DNA of 64,000 bases from JAOUGY01 sp963792365 (lineage in GTDB: Bacteria > Actinomycetota > Acidimicrobiia > Spongiisociales > ZC4RG35). The notes below the pieces were generated by a model. It was not told the origin of the DNA. It searched no databases and was given only the letters and a program-made list of their open reading frames with translations. A program made the translations under genes and the position numbers. Below, piece by piece: positions 40,824 through 49,811 of this stretch. The stretch covers positions 124,001-188,000 of the forward strand of contig CAWBVW010000007.1 in NCBI GenBank assembly GCA_963792365.1, given 5' to 3'. Numbering within the stretch: the first letter of the stretch is position 1; every line of letters starts with the position of its first letter.

Positions 40824-42022
40824 CCGAGGTATTTCATCGGATCCACGGGTGTTCCGTTCTCACGGGTCTCGAAATGGAGGTGAGCGCCCGTGCAGTATCC
40901 GGTGCAGCCGACATATCCGATGACCTGGCCCCGCGAAACCCGCGATCCGTTCGAGACTGCGATTGAGGACTGATGGGCGTACAACGTCGACAGGCCGCCT
41001 CCGTGATCGATGACCACCGCGTTGCCGTATCCCCCATACGGCGAAGCGAGAATCACGACACCATCCTCGGCGGCGGCGATCGGGGTCCCGTAGCCCACGC
41101 TGATGTCGACGCCCGTGTGCAGGCGACGGGTTCCGAAGATCGGGTGGGTGCGGTATCCGAACGGCGAGGTCACTGCTCCACTCACCGGCCATCCGATCAC
41201 ACCGGGGTTCGTGCCTCCGGCACCGGAGCTCTCCTGAAGACGCCGGATCTCGTCTTCGAGCCGAGCGGACTCGGCCTCGAGACCGTCCTTGTGCTGCTCG
41301 GCCGAACGGATGTCGGCGTTGATGCTGTTCAGGATGTTTTGGGCCGCGACCAGATCTTCCTCGGCCCGTGCCTGGAGCTGCCGGACCTCCTCGAGTTTGC
41401 TCTGAAGCGTTTGGCGGTCCGCTTCGAGATCGGCGAGCACCACCTGGACATCCGACCTCCGGCCCTCGACGGCGCCTTGCTGGCGCTCCTCTTCGGACCG
41501 GAGCGCCACGAACCCATCGATCATGTCCTCACTCGTGCTGGCCACTCCCGCCGAGTAGCTCAGCCCGATCTGAAGATCTGCAGCCGAGTCGAAGGTGAGC
41601 ATCGAGGCCCCCACCGACGAAGAGGCGTTCATGTACATCTCGACGACCTGAACCTCCAGGTCGTTCTGCGTGGCCGTGATCTCTGCCCTGGTCTCGGCGA
41701 GATCGCGCTCGAGCTGCTCCAGTTGGGACTCGAGATCTGCGAGGTTCGCCTCTTCGACCGAGATCTTGCCCTCGACTTCTTCCACCGCGGCCTTGGCAAC
41801 GGACAGCTCTCCCAGGATCTCCTCGACACGAGCCTGGGCGGCGCCCAGCTCGCGAGCGGCGTCGCTCTTCTGAGCCTGGGCGGCGTCGATGCGGTCGTTG
41901 AGCGCATCGATGTCCTGCTGGATGCGCTCGAGCTCGGATTGGGGATCAGCGGCGGATGCGGGGACCAGCATGGTCGTCACGAGGGCGACGACCAGAGCCA
42001 GCACCGACAGCGATCGGGTCAT
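40820..42022 (-). CDS. M23 family peptidase with coiled coil (EnvC/FtsEX-associated type)
   Basis: This 400-residue secreted protein has a signal peptide (about 1-24, cleaving after PASAA), a long coiled coil (about 25-250), and a C-terminal M23 metallopeptidase domain. Metal ligands are His and Asp in LHTGVDIS and the HLHFE motif. Its start overlaps the ftsX stop as TGATG, which supports direct control by FtsEX, as known for EnvC in Proteobacteria and coiled-coil hydrolases in other phyla. It should cut or activate cutting of septal peptidoglycan. Confidence 0.93.
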   Translation of the reverse strand: MTRSLSVLALVVALVTTMLVPASAADPQSELERIQQDIDALNDRIDAAQAQKSDAARELGAAQARVEEILGELSVAKAAVEEVEGKISVEEANLADLESQLEQLERDLAETRAEITATQNDLEVQVVEMYMNASSSVGASMLTFDSAADLQIGLSYSAGVASTSEDMIDGFVALRSEEERQQGAVEGRRSDVQVVLADLEADRQTLQSKLEEVRQLQARAEEDLVAAQNILNSINADIRSAEQHKDGLEAESARLEDEIRRLQESSGAGGTNPGVIGWPVSGAVTSPFGYRTHPIFGTRRLHTGVDISVGYGTPIAAAEDGVVILASPYGGYGNAVVIDHGGGLSTLYAHQSSIAVSNGSRVSRGQVIGYVGCTGYCTGAHLHFETRENGTPVDPMKYLG

Positions 42023-42942
42023 CAGGCAGCTCCTGGCTGAGCTCCTCCGTCGGCCTCCCGCAGGTACCGGCTGAGCCCAAGAAGGGAGCCGATGACCCCG
42101 GCGACCGCCCCGAACACGACGAACAGGACTCCCCAGCGCAGGAAGAACCCGTTGTCGATGGACAGTTGAATCAATTGGATGGACTCGGTCGCACCACGCA
42201 GGTTCTGAGAAGCGATCCACACCGTGAGAACCGCGAGCAGTGCGCCCAACAGGCCCTCGATCAGGCCCTCCATCACAAACGGAATGCGGATGTACCAGTT
42301 GGAGGCACCCACGAGTTTCATGATCGACACTTCGTCACGCCGGGCGTAGATCGCCATTCGAATCGTGTTCGCGATGAGGATCACCGCCGATACCCCGAGG
42401 ACGAGTGCGAGCCCGAGTCCGAGGAAGTTGAGGACTCTGGACAGAGTCGCAAGCCGCTCGATCTGCGGCCCGAGTGAGTTCACCTCTTTGACCGCCGGGT
42501 CCACCTCCAGCCGCGCCGTCACCGATCGATACTCGTTGATGTCGTTCAACTCGATCCGGATCGAGGCTGGGAGCACGGTGGCGTCGATGGCGTCGACGAG
42601 CTCTGGTCGGTCGGCGAACAAGGTCTTGAACTCGTCATAGGCCGCGAGCTTGTCTACGTATCGCACGGGAGCTTTGACCTCGTCCCACGTCTCCACCTCG
42701 ACGACGAGACCTTGCTGCTGCTCCGGGGTGAGTCCACCCTCGTCGGCGTCCTTGAGAAACGCGATGACGTGGGTTCCCTCCTGCCATGCCAGCGTGTTGA
42801 TCCGAAGCAGCTCGTTCAGTACCAGAGCGCCAAACGCCAAGGCCAGCGAAATGAAGACGGCGAGCACGGCCCCCGTGACGACGAGGGCGTTTCGCCGGAG
42901 ATTGATCAGCGCCTCTCGGGTGAGGTTCGCCAGCCGATTCAT
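42022..42942 (-). CDS. ftsX: Cell division protein FtsX
   Basis: This 306-residue permease-like protein has four membrane segments: one near 20-42, then a large extracytoplasmic loop, and three in the C-terminal third. The domain order matches FtsX. The loop would contact the M23 protein encoded next. ATG at 42942 overlaps ftsE as ATGA. Confidence 0.95.
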   Translation of the reverse strand: MNRLANLTREALINLRRNALVVTGAVLAVFISLALAFGALVLNELLRINTLAWQEGTHVIAFLKDADEGGLTPEQQQGLVVEVETWDEVKAPVRYVDKLAAYDEFKTLFADRPELVDAIDATVLPASIRIELNDINEYRSVTARLEVDPAVKEVNSLGPQIERLATLSRVLNFLGLGLALVLGVSAVILIANTIRMAIYARRDEVSIMKLVGASNWYIRIPFVMEGLIEGLLGALLAVLTVWIASQNLRGATESIQLIQLSIDNGFFLRWGVLFVVFGAVAGVIGSLLGLSRYLREADGGAQPGAA

Positions 42943-43760
42943 TCGGAGGTCCCGTCTTCCGCAACGGGGGCGGGGGGAGCAACAGGGCTGGTCGCCGACC
43001 CCGGCACCAGCGCCCCGGGCACCATCTCTTCCATGGCGTCGGCGTCGATCGCCGGTGGAGCTTCGACGTTGCCGGCGACGAAGTCGTCATAACGCCCGGA
43101 AGCCTGATCTCGGACGACTGCGCCCTGCTCCAGGGCCACCACTCGACGCTGCATGGCGTCGACGATCGCATGGTCGTGAGTGGCCATGACGATCGTGGTG
43201 CCCGTCCGGTTGATTCGGTCGAGGAGCTTCATGATTCCCACCGAGTTGGCCGGGTCGAGGTTTCCCGTGGGCTCGTCCGCCAGAAGGATCGGCGGCCTGT
43301 TCACGAATGCCCGAGCCACCGAAACCCGCTGCTGCTCACCACCCGAGAGTTGCCGTGGAAGCCGGTCACCCTTGTCGTCGAGACCCACGAGATCGAGCAC
43401 CTGCTCGACCTGGGCGGCGATGACAGAACGAGGTCGACCCAGCACCTCCAGAGCGAACGCCACGTTCTCGGAGACCGTCTTGTTCGGAAGGAGCTTGAAG
43501 TCCTGGAACACGGTGCCGATCGATCGCCGCAGATACGGGACCTTCCAGTTGGGAAGTGTGGTGATGTCCTTGCCGGCGACCCAGATCTTCCCGCGTGTGA
43601 TGGGCTCTTGACGGAGCATGAGACGAATGAGAGTCGACTTGCCGGAACCGGAGGCTCCGACCAGAAAGACGAACTCACCCTTCTGCATGTCGAGATTCAC
43701 GTCTCGGACGGCAACCGTGCCGCCCTCGTAGACCTTGGTCACGTCTTGAAGTCGAATCAC
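42939..43760 (-). CDS. ftsE: Cell division ATP-binding protein FtsE
   Basis: This 273-residue ABC ATPase has Walker A GASGSGKST, the LSGGEQQRVSVARA signature and Walker B ILLADEPTGNLD, with the H-loop ATHDH. It powers FtsX. It is about 45 residues longer than usual, with a Pro/Ala-rich, acidic C-terminal extension of unknown role. The start is GTG at 43760 with AGAGG 5 nt upstream; an ATG at 43796 is a possible alternative. It follows prfB in the order prfB-ftsE-ftsX, a common actinobacterial arrangement. Confidence 0.94.
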   Translation of the reverse strand: MIRLQDVTKVYEGGTVAVRDVNLDMQKGEFVFLVGASGSGKSTLIRLMLRQEPITRGKIWVAGKDITTLPNWKVPYLRRSIGTVFQDFKLLPNKTVSENVAFALEVLGRPRSVIAAQVEQVLDLVGLDDKGDRLPRQLSGGEQQRVSVARAFVNRPPILLADEPTGNLDPANSVGIMKLLDRINRTGTTIVMATHDHAIVDAMQRRVVALEQGAVVRDQASGRYDDFVAGNVEAPPAIDADAMEEMVPGALVPGSATSPVAPPAPVAEDGTSE

Positions 43761-43917
43761 ATTGGCCTCTGTGAGCTTTTGGGGTACCGGGCACATGGCT
43801 CGAACCCGAGCGGGGTGTGGCTCACCGGTGTGTCCGCCACGCGGACGTTTCATGCTGGGTTGGGCCACCGGAGGGTACCAGTGTCGGGATGCAATCCCGG
43901 TTTTTCGGGCCCTGCGA

Positions 43918-45040
43918 TCAGTTCGAGTCGGCCTCGTACTGGGCTCTTCGCCACCGCAGGTAGGACTCGGTGAAATCTTCGAGATCACCGTCGAGCACAG
44001 CCTGGATGTTCCCGGTTTCGTGATCCGTTCGCAAGTCCTTGACCATCTGATAGGGGGCCAACACGTACGACCGGATCTGCCGTCCCCAGCCTGCTTCGGT
44101 TGTCTCCCCGCGAATGTCCTGAAGCTGCGCCAGCCGTTCCTGGCGCGCGAGCTCGGCCAGCTTCGCCTTCAGGTGGGCCATCGCCTTCGCCTTGTTCTGA
44201 AGCTGGCTTCGCTCGTTCTGGCACGAAGCGACCAGACCGGTCGGTAGGTGCGTGATTCGGACCGCCGAGTCGGTGGTGTTGACATGCTGACCGCCGGCGC
44301 CTTGGGAGCGATACGTGTCGATGCGGATGTCGTCGTCCTTGATCTCCACATCGACCTCGTCACCCACCTCGGGCACCACGTCGACACCGGCGAACGAAGT
44401 CTGTCGGCGAGCGTTCGAATCGAAGGGGCTGATCCGGACCAACCGGTGCGTGCCCCGTTCGGACTCGAGCGTCCCATAGGCTCGATCGCCGGTGACGGTG
44501 AGCGTGGCCGACTTGATGCCCGCTTCGTCACCCTCGGTCCAGTCGTCGACCGTGACTTGGTAACCCTTGTTCTCGAGGAATCGGGTATACATCCGGACCA
44601 TCATCTCCGCCCAGTCCTGGGCGTCCACTCCCCCGGCCCCGGCGTACACGGTCAAGATCGCCGACCGATCGTCGTACTCGCCGAAGAAGAGCGACTCGAG
44701 CTCGAGTCGATCCAGTTCGCTCATCACCTGCCCGAGCTCACCGACGGCTTCCGCGCGAGAGTCCTGGTCAGCGAACTCGATGAGGACCTCGGCATCGTCG
44801 AGGCCGCGTTCGAGGTTGCCGATCAGATCGAAGATGCCCTCGTAGCGGTTGAGCTTCTGGCTGACCGCCTTCGCTCGTTTCGGGTCGTCCCAGAGGTCGG
44901 CCGAGCCGGCCTCGGCTCTCAGCTCGTCGAGCTCCGCGGACTTGGCTTCGACGTCAAAGGAACCTCCTGGCCTCGTCGAGCCGGGCCCGGAGTTCGGAGA
45001 GAGTGGCACGGGGATCGGTGATGTCAGTCACTGGCTTCAT
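43918..45040 (-). CDS. prfB: Peptide chain release factor 2 (programmed +1 frameshift)
   Basis: Translation starts at ATG 45040 and runs 28 codons to CTT (44957-44959), followed by in-frame TGA (44954-44956). Skipping the T at 44956 joins the main frame (44955-43918), giving 373 residues. The product shows GGQ in GAGGQHVNTTDSAVRITHLP and the RF2 stop-recognition region. RF2 decodes TGA and TAA and autoregulates through this frameshift. A frame-0 start at 45009 would give a false N-terminus. The gene lies between secA and ftsE. Confidence 0.96.
44954..44968 (-). promoter_or_regulatory. prfB +1 frameshift site
   Basis: On the minus strand the sequence is AGGAGG-TTC-CTT-TGA-C: an internal Shine-Dalgarno (44963-44968), a 3-nt spacer, the slippery CTT and the TGA stop. 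It corresponds base for base in layout to the classic RF2 shift site. Confidence 0.95.
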
Positions 45041-45162
45041 GAGGGTTCGTTGGGCACCTTGGGGTCGTGGTGTGGGTAATGAGTTCGAAGTACGAAGAAG
45101 AGTAGATCGTCCTGAGTCGGTTCCTGTCAAGAGGAACGTGCGACAGGGGACGGCATGCCGGT

Positions 45163-45189
45163 CTGAGTACTCAGTACCAAGTACTCAGC
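45163..45189. repeat. AGTACT palindrome after secA
   Basis: TGAGTACTCAGTACC followed by AAGTACTCAGCA forms overlapping palindromes 14 nt beyond the secA stop. It is similar in style, but not in sequence, to the TACGTA clusters elsewhere. It might act as a 3'-end hairpin. The rest of 45041-45202 shows nothing. Confidence 0.5.
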
Positions 45190-45202
45190 ACCGGCGCCGA
45201 TG

Positions 45203-47812
45203 CTAGGCGGCGCCGTGGCACATCTTGTACTTCTTGCCGCTTCCACAGGGACAGGGCTGGTTACGGCCGATCTTGTCGGTGGTGATCGGCGTGGCCGAAG
45301 GGACCTTGGTGGGTTCGATACGGGGCGGCGGCGCCGTCTGGGGCTGGGTGACCTGCGCCTTGAACACATACCGGAGAGCTTCGCTCTTCACGGCATCGAC
45401 CAGATCTGCGAATGTCTCGTACGCCTCACGCTGATACTCGGTGAGTGGATCTCGCTGCCCCATCGCCCGTAGACCGATACCGGCTCGCAGATAGTCCATC
45501 TCTGCCAGATGCTCCCGCCATTTGTTGTCGATGACGGTGAGGACCACCGAGCGCTCCACCTGCGCCAGCACATCGGCGCCCAGTTCCTTCTCACGCTCGG
45601 CGTAGGCCTCGTGTGCCTCGTCGATGGCCCGGTCGATCACTGCGTCGAGTCCGATGCGGCCTTCGAACGACTCGCGCGACAGCTCGGACGGGTAGTAGAC
45701 CGAAAGCGCGGTGTTCAACGATTCCCAGTCCCAATCCGCAGGACCGGTGTCCTGGCCGAGTTCGGTCACGACTGTCGACTCGATCACTTCCTCGAGCCAT
45801 CCTGAGATGAGCTCGGCGGTCGACTCGCCGTGGAGGATGCCTGCCCGCCAGCGATAGATCACCTCGCGCTGTTTGTTCATGACTTCGTCGTACTTCAGGA
45901 CGTTCTTGCGGATCTCGAAGTTCTGAGACTCGACCTGGCGCTGAGCCCGCTCGACGGCGTTCGTCACCCACTTGTGCTCGATGGGCACGTCGTCGGGGAT
46001 CTTGAGACGTTCCATGATCCCGGCGACCCGCTCCCCCTGGAACCGGCGCATCAGATCGTCCTCGAGCGACAGGAAGAAGCGCGATTCGCCAGGATCTCCC
46101 TGACGGCCGGACCGACCTCGGAGCTGGTTGTCGATCCGTCGGGACTCATGCCGCTCCGTGCCGATCACATACAAACCGCCGGCATCTTTGACCTTCTCGC
46201 GGTCACCCTTGATCTGCGCCTCGAATCGATTGATCAGTTCGTCGAGCTGCTGGTCGTATCCGTCGGCGTCGGGTTCGATCGCCTGTCGCCGCATCTCGAG
46301 CTTGGCCATGGCCTCGGCGTTCCCGCCGAGTTGGATGTCGACGCCACGACCGGCCATGTTGGTGGCGACAGTCACCGATCCCGGACGCCCGGCCTGCGCG
46401 ATGATCTCGGCCTCACGGAAGTGCTGCTTGGCGTTGAGCACCTCGTGCTTCATGCCCCGCTTCGCCATCATGCGCGACAGCAGCTCGGACTTCTCGATCG
46501 AGACCGTGCCGAGCAGGACGGGCTGCCCCGCCTCGATCCTCTTCTCGACGTCGTCGACCACCGCCTGGAATTTGGACTCCTCGGTCTTGTACACCAAGTC
46601 GGGCTCGTCGGCCCTGGCGATGGGACGGTTGGTCGGGACCACGACGACCTCGAGGTTGTAGATCTGTGCGAGCTCGGCGGCCTCGGTCTCGGCGGTACCC
46701 GTCATGCCCGCAAGCTTCTCGTAGAGTCTGAAGTAGTTCTGGAGGGTGATGGTGGCGAGCGTCTGGCTCTCCTCCTTGATGTTCACCTTCTCCTTGGCTT
46801 CGATCGCCTGGTGGAGACCCTCGGAGTACCGGCGTCCTTCGAGAACACGGCCCGTGAACTCGTCGACGATCTTCACCTCACCTTGGTCGAGGAGATAATC
46901 GACGTCGTTCTGGTACAGCTCCTTGGCCTTCAGAGCCGTCTCGAGGTGATGAACCATGTCGATGGCGACCTCGTCGTAGAGGTTCTCGATGTTCAGGCGT
47001 TTCTCTACGTAGCCGACGCCATCCTCTGTCACCAGAACCTGGCGTTTGGCCTCATCCACCTCGTAGTGCTCGTCGCGACGGAGTTCCTGGACGAGCCCGG
47101 CGAAGGTCTTGTACCAGTCGGCTGCGCCGGACACGCGACCCGAGATGATGAGCGGGGTGCGGGCTTCGTCGATGAGGATCGAGTCCACCTCGTCGACGAT
47201 CGCGTAGTGATGACCACGCTGCACCATGTCGGCCGGTCGCATGGCCATGTTGTCTCGGAGATAGTCGAATCCGAATTCGTTGTTCGTGCCGTGGGTCACG
47301 TCGGCGTTGTACGCGGGCCGGCGTTGGGCCGGAGTCATGCCGGACTGAATGATCCCTACGTTCAAACCGAGGAAGCGATGTACGCCACCCATCCACTCGG
47401 CGTCGCGAGACGCCAGGTAGTCGTTCACGGTGACCACGTGCACGCCATTGCCCGCCAATGCATTGAGGTAGACCGGCAAGGTGGAGACGAGCGTCTTTCC
47501 CTCACCGGTTCTCATCTCGGCGACCATCCCTCGATGGAGGGCGCCTCCGCCCATGATCTGCACATCGTAATGGCGCTGGCCGAGAACTCGTTTGGCCGCC
47601 TCACGAACCGTGGCGAAGGCTTCGACCATGAGGTCGTCGAGCTCGGCACCATTCGCCAGCCGCTCCCGATACTCGACGGTCTTCGCCGCCAGCGCGTCAT
47701 CGGAGAGAAGTTCGAATTCCGGTTCCAGGGCGTTGACGGCGTCCGCCACCTTGGCGAGATCCTTGAGGGCGCGACCCTCACCGGCTCGCATCAGCTTCGT
47801 CAGAAAAGTCAT
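45203..47812 (-). CDS. secA: Protein translocase subunit SecA
   Basis: This 869-residue ATPase drives preprotein export through SecYEG. It shows Walker A in AEMRTGEGKT, the VDEVDSILIDEARTPLIIS region, QAGRPGSVTVATNMAGRGVD, RGRSGRQGDPGESRFFLS and a C-terminal zinc-binding SEC-C motif CPCGSGKKYKMCH. Length and domains are typical of the primary SecA1. The ATG at 47812 lies 9 nt after TAGCAT, a possible promoter. It precedes prfB on the same strand. Confidence 0.97.
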   Translation of the reverse strand: MTFLTKLMRAGEGRALKDLAKVADAVNALEPEFELLSDDALAAKTVEYRERLANGAELDDLMVEAFATVREAAKRVLGQRHYDVQIMGGGALHRGMVAEMRTGEGKTLVSTLPVYLNALAGNGVHVVTVNDYLASRDAEWMGGVHRFLGLNVGIIQSGMTPAQRRPAYNADVTHGTNNEFGFDYLRDNMAMRPADMVQRGHHYAIVDEVDSILIDEARTPLIISGRVSGAADWYKTFAGLVQELRRDEHYEVDEAKRQVLVTEDGVGYVEKRLNIENLYDEVAIDMVHHLETALKAKELYQNDVDYLLDQGEVKIVDEFTGRVLEGRRYSEGLHQAIEAKEKVNIKEESQTLATITLQNYFRLYEKLAGMTGTAETEAAELAQIYNLEVVVVPTNRPIARADEPDLVYKTEESKFQAVVDDVEKRIEAGQPVLLGTVSIEKSELLSRMMAKRGMKHEVLNAKQHFREAEIIAQAGRPGSVTVATNMAGRGVDIQLGGNAEAMAKLEMRRQAIEPDADGYDQQLDELINRFEAQIKGDREKVKDAGGLYVIGTERHESRRIDNQLRGRSGRQGDPGESRFFLSLEDDLMRRFQGERVAGIMERLKIPDDVPIEHKWVTNAVERAQRQVESQNFEIRKNVLKYDEVMNKQREVIYRWRAGILHGESTAELISGWLEEVIESTVVTELGQDTGPADWDWESLNTALSVYYPSELSRESFEGRIGLDAVIDRAIDEAHEAYAEREKELGADVLAQVERSVVLTVIDNKWREHLAEMDYLRAGIGLRAMGQRDPLTEYQREAYETFADLVDAVKSEALRYVFKAQVTQPQTAPPPRIEPTKVPSATPITTDKIGRNQPCPCGSGKKYKMCHGAA

Positions 47813-47963
47813 ACGGCTCCGATGCTACTGATCTCGGGTGATTGCGGATTCGAGAGCCGTCGAATGGCAACCATCCGACGTGGATCAAGATCCGATGTCG
47901 CTTGCGGACGACGGCAGGAGGTCGGGACCGTGGGCCCGTCCACGACCCGAGATTGAGAGGCCT

Positions 47964-48623
47964 TCAGGAGGCCTTGATCATGCCCTCGCGGAGGGCGTAC
48001 ATCACGGCTTCGTTGCGGGAACGAAGGCCGAGCTTGTCGAGGATGTTCCGAACATGGTTCTTCACCGTGTTCTCCGAAATGAACAGCAGTTCACCGATCT
48101 CACGGGAGGTCATACCGTCGGCGATCGCCTGAAGAACTTCGATCTCCCGGCCGGTCAGCGCTGGACGGCGGGTGGCGTTGAGCTCGCGATGTCGTAGGAG
48201 ATGGGCCACCGTGTCGAAGAGCTTGCCGCCCATGGCCGGCGACACCACGGCACCACCGTCGATGACCTCACGTACCCCGGCGACCAGTTCCTCCATGGGC
48301 GTGGTCTTGACGATGTATCCCCTGGCGCCCGCCTTGATGGCCTTGAGGAGGTCCTCTTCGGACTCCGAGGACGTCAACAGGATGACTCGGGTCGTGGGTG
48401 AGGCTTCGATGATCTTTGCGACCACGTCGAGGCCGGATATCCCTGGCATCAGCACGTCGAGCAGGACCAGATCGGGTGTGGTGTCACGTGCAATGGAGAC
48501 GGCGTCGAGAGCCCGATCGGCTTGTCCGGCGATCTCGAAGCCTTCTTCCTTGAACGCGGCGCTGAGCCCGGCCTGGAACAACGGGGCGTCGTCGACGATG
48601 ACGATGGAGGGTGGGTTTCTCAT
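47964..48623 (-). CDS. NarL/LuxR-family response regulator
   Basis: This 219-residue DNA-binding regulator has a receiver domain with phospho-acceptor Asp in LVLLDVLMPG, DD in VIVDDAPLF and conserved Lys in YIVKTTP, and a C-terminal LuxR helix-turn-helix (LTGREIEVLQAIADGMTSRE, NTVKNHVRNIL). No histidine kinase is adjacent. Its ATG at 48623 overlaps the HPF stop as ATGA, coupling it to ribosome hibernation. A short hairpin overlaps its stop and may act as a terminator. Confidence 0.93.
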   Translation of the reverse strand: MRNPPSIVIVDDAPLFQAGLSAAFKEEGFEIAGQADRALDAVSIARDTTPDLVLLDVLMPGISGLDVVAKIIEASPTTRVILLTSSESEEDLLKAIKAGARGYIVKTTPMEELVAGVREVIDGGAVVSPAMGGKLFDTVAHLLRHRELNATRRPALTGREIEVLQAIADGMTSREIGELLFISENTVKNHVRNILDKLGLRSRNEAVMYALREGMIKAS

Positions 48624-49147
48624 GCTGGTTCTATCAATCCCAATCGGCCGTCGCGGCGGCGATATAACACACTTTGTTTCTCCGTCCCGGCGTTGTGGAA
48701 GAAAAAGAAATCGTGGCCGAGAAGGTCCATCTGCAGGGCCGCCTCGTCGATGGTCATCGGCTTCATCACGAATTGCTTCGTCCGGACCACATCATCCATC
48801 TCGGGGGCCGGACTCTCTTCGATCGCCTGGGGTGGTCTGCGCCGGCTGTCGATGGTGCGTTCTTTCATCCGCCGGAGTTGTCTCGTGAATCGCTCGACGG
48901 CGTCGTCGAGTGCAGCCTCAGGTGTGCTCGCATCGCTGGCGATTCGAACAAACCTGCCTGCGATCGAACTGCTCAACTCGATGCGGAATCGCTCGGGCGA
49001 CCGCCTCGGGTTGTGCTGCTCGAAGAGCTCGACGTCGACGCTCGTGTTGTGGTCGAACACGCGGCCGGCATGGCCGACTTTGTCCTCGACCACGCTTCGG
49101 AAACCGTCGTCGATCGTCATATTGCGCGCATGCAGTCGAACGTCCAC
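48620..49147 (-). CDS. hpf: Ribosome hibernation promoting factor (long form)
   Basis: This 175-residue protein has the N-terminal S30AE domain (MDVRLHARNMTIDDGFRSVV, DVELFEQHNPRRS) and a C-terminal dimerisation domain (VVRTKQFVMKPMTIDEAALQ, GHDFFFFHNA), so it is the long form that forms 100S ribosomes. The start GTG at 49147 is set by homology. It is encoded just upstream of, and overlaps, a response regulator gene. Confidence 0.94.
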   Translation of the reverse strand: MDVRLHARNMTIDDGFRSVVEDKVGHAGRVFDHNTSVDVELFEQHNPRRSPERFRIELSSSIAGRFVRIASDASTPEAALDDAVERFTRQLRRMKERTIDSRRRPPQAIEESPAPEMDDVVRTKQFVMKPMTIDEAALQMDLLGHDFFFFHNAGTEKQSVLYRRRDGRLGLIEPA

Positions 49148-49201
49148 CTGGCCTGCCTTTCCCCTCAGAGGGACCGTATCGGAATCGCTCCAAGAGACTA
49201 G

Positions 49202-49783
49202 TCACTGGTGTTTCGGACGAATGGCGCTCGAACTTGAGGCAAGAATGCGCGAGGTTGCCGTGACCGCCCGCTCGGCTCCAAGCAGGCAGGCGGCCGCGGA
49301 AAGGGTCACGCCGGTCGTCACGACATCATCGACGACACACGCCCCGGTATCGACGTCCGCACCGATCCGGAACGTCGGGACCGACCGTGCGCCCCTTGCT
49401 CTCCCGGCGTGGACGCGGCCGCGCACAACGGGGCGCAGTCCCGGCACCACCGGGAGTCCGGTCAGCCGCGCCAAGGCACGAGCGATCTCGAGGGCCGGGT
49501 CGACGCCGTAGCGCTGGCGGCGGGCGGTCGTACGGGGGACCGGGACCAGCATCGAGGCTCCTGCGGTGAGTGGTGCCATCACGGCGGCCAGACGATCGGC
49601 GGCGGCGACCAGTCCGTCGTACTTGAGACGGTGGACGAGCTGGCGCGCCGGGCCATCGTGGAGATGAGCGGAGCGGACGAGCACCGCTTCGGGGACCACA
49701 CGATCCGGAGCATCGTGTAGGCGACGCTCACAGACCAGACATAGGTCGCCCCTCGTCACACCGCGGCAGGCGAGGCAGATCAT
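49202..49783 (-). CDS. ComF family phosphoribosyltransferase-like protein
   Basis: This 193-residue protein has an N-terminal zinc-binding CLAC and CLVC pair and a PRTase domain with the PRPP loop CVVDDVVTTGVT; the VPVPRTTARRQRYG segment is diagnostic of ComF. In competent bacteria ComF supports DNA uptake; here the role is unknown. ATG at 49783 lies 6 nt after TAGTTT, so it looks leaderless. It follows the heptamer repeat region downstream of ahcY. Confidence 0.9.
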   Translation of the reverse strand: MICLACRGVTRGDLCLVCERRLHDAPDRVVPEAVLVRSAHLHDGPARQLVHRLKYDGLVAAADRLAAVMAPLTAGASMLVPVPRTTARRQRYGVDPALEIARALARLTGLPVVPGLRPVVRGRVHAGRARGARSVPTFRIGADVDTGACVVDDVVTTGVTLSAAACLLGAERAVTATSRILASSSSAIRPKHQ

Positions 49784-49789
49784 GGGCAG

Positions 49790-49795
49790 AAACTA
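49790..49795 (-). promoter_or_regulatory. -10 box, leaderless promoter of the comF-like gene
   Basis: TAGTTT on the minus strand lies 6 nt before the ATG at 49783. Confidence 0.5.
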
Positions 49796-49811
49796 CGCCA
49801 GGGGTGTGACA

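Noticed and set aside
43918..45009. prfB starting at 45009 in a single frame
   Set aside because: That N-terminus is not RF2-like; the 45040 start plus +1 shift at CTT-TGA gives the standard protein.
45830..47956. A 708-codon plus-strand frame opposite secA
   Set aside because: It mirrors secA codon structure; SecA on the minus strand is unambiguous.
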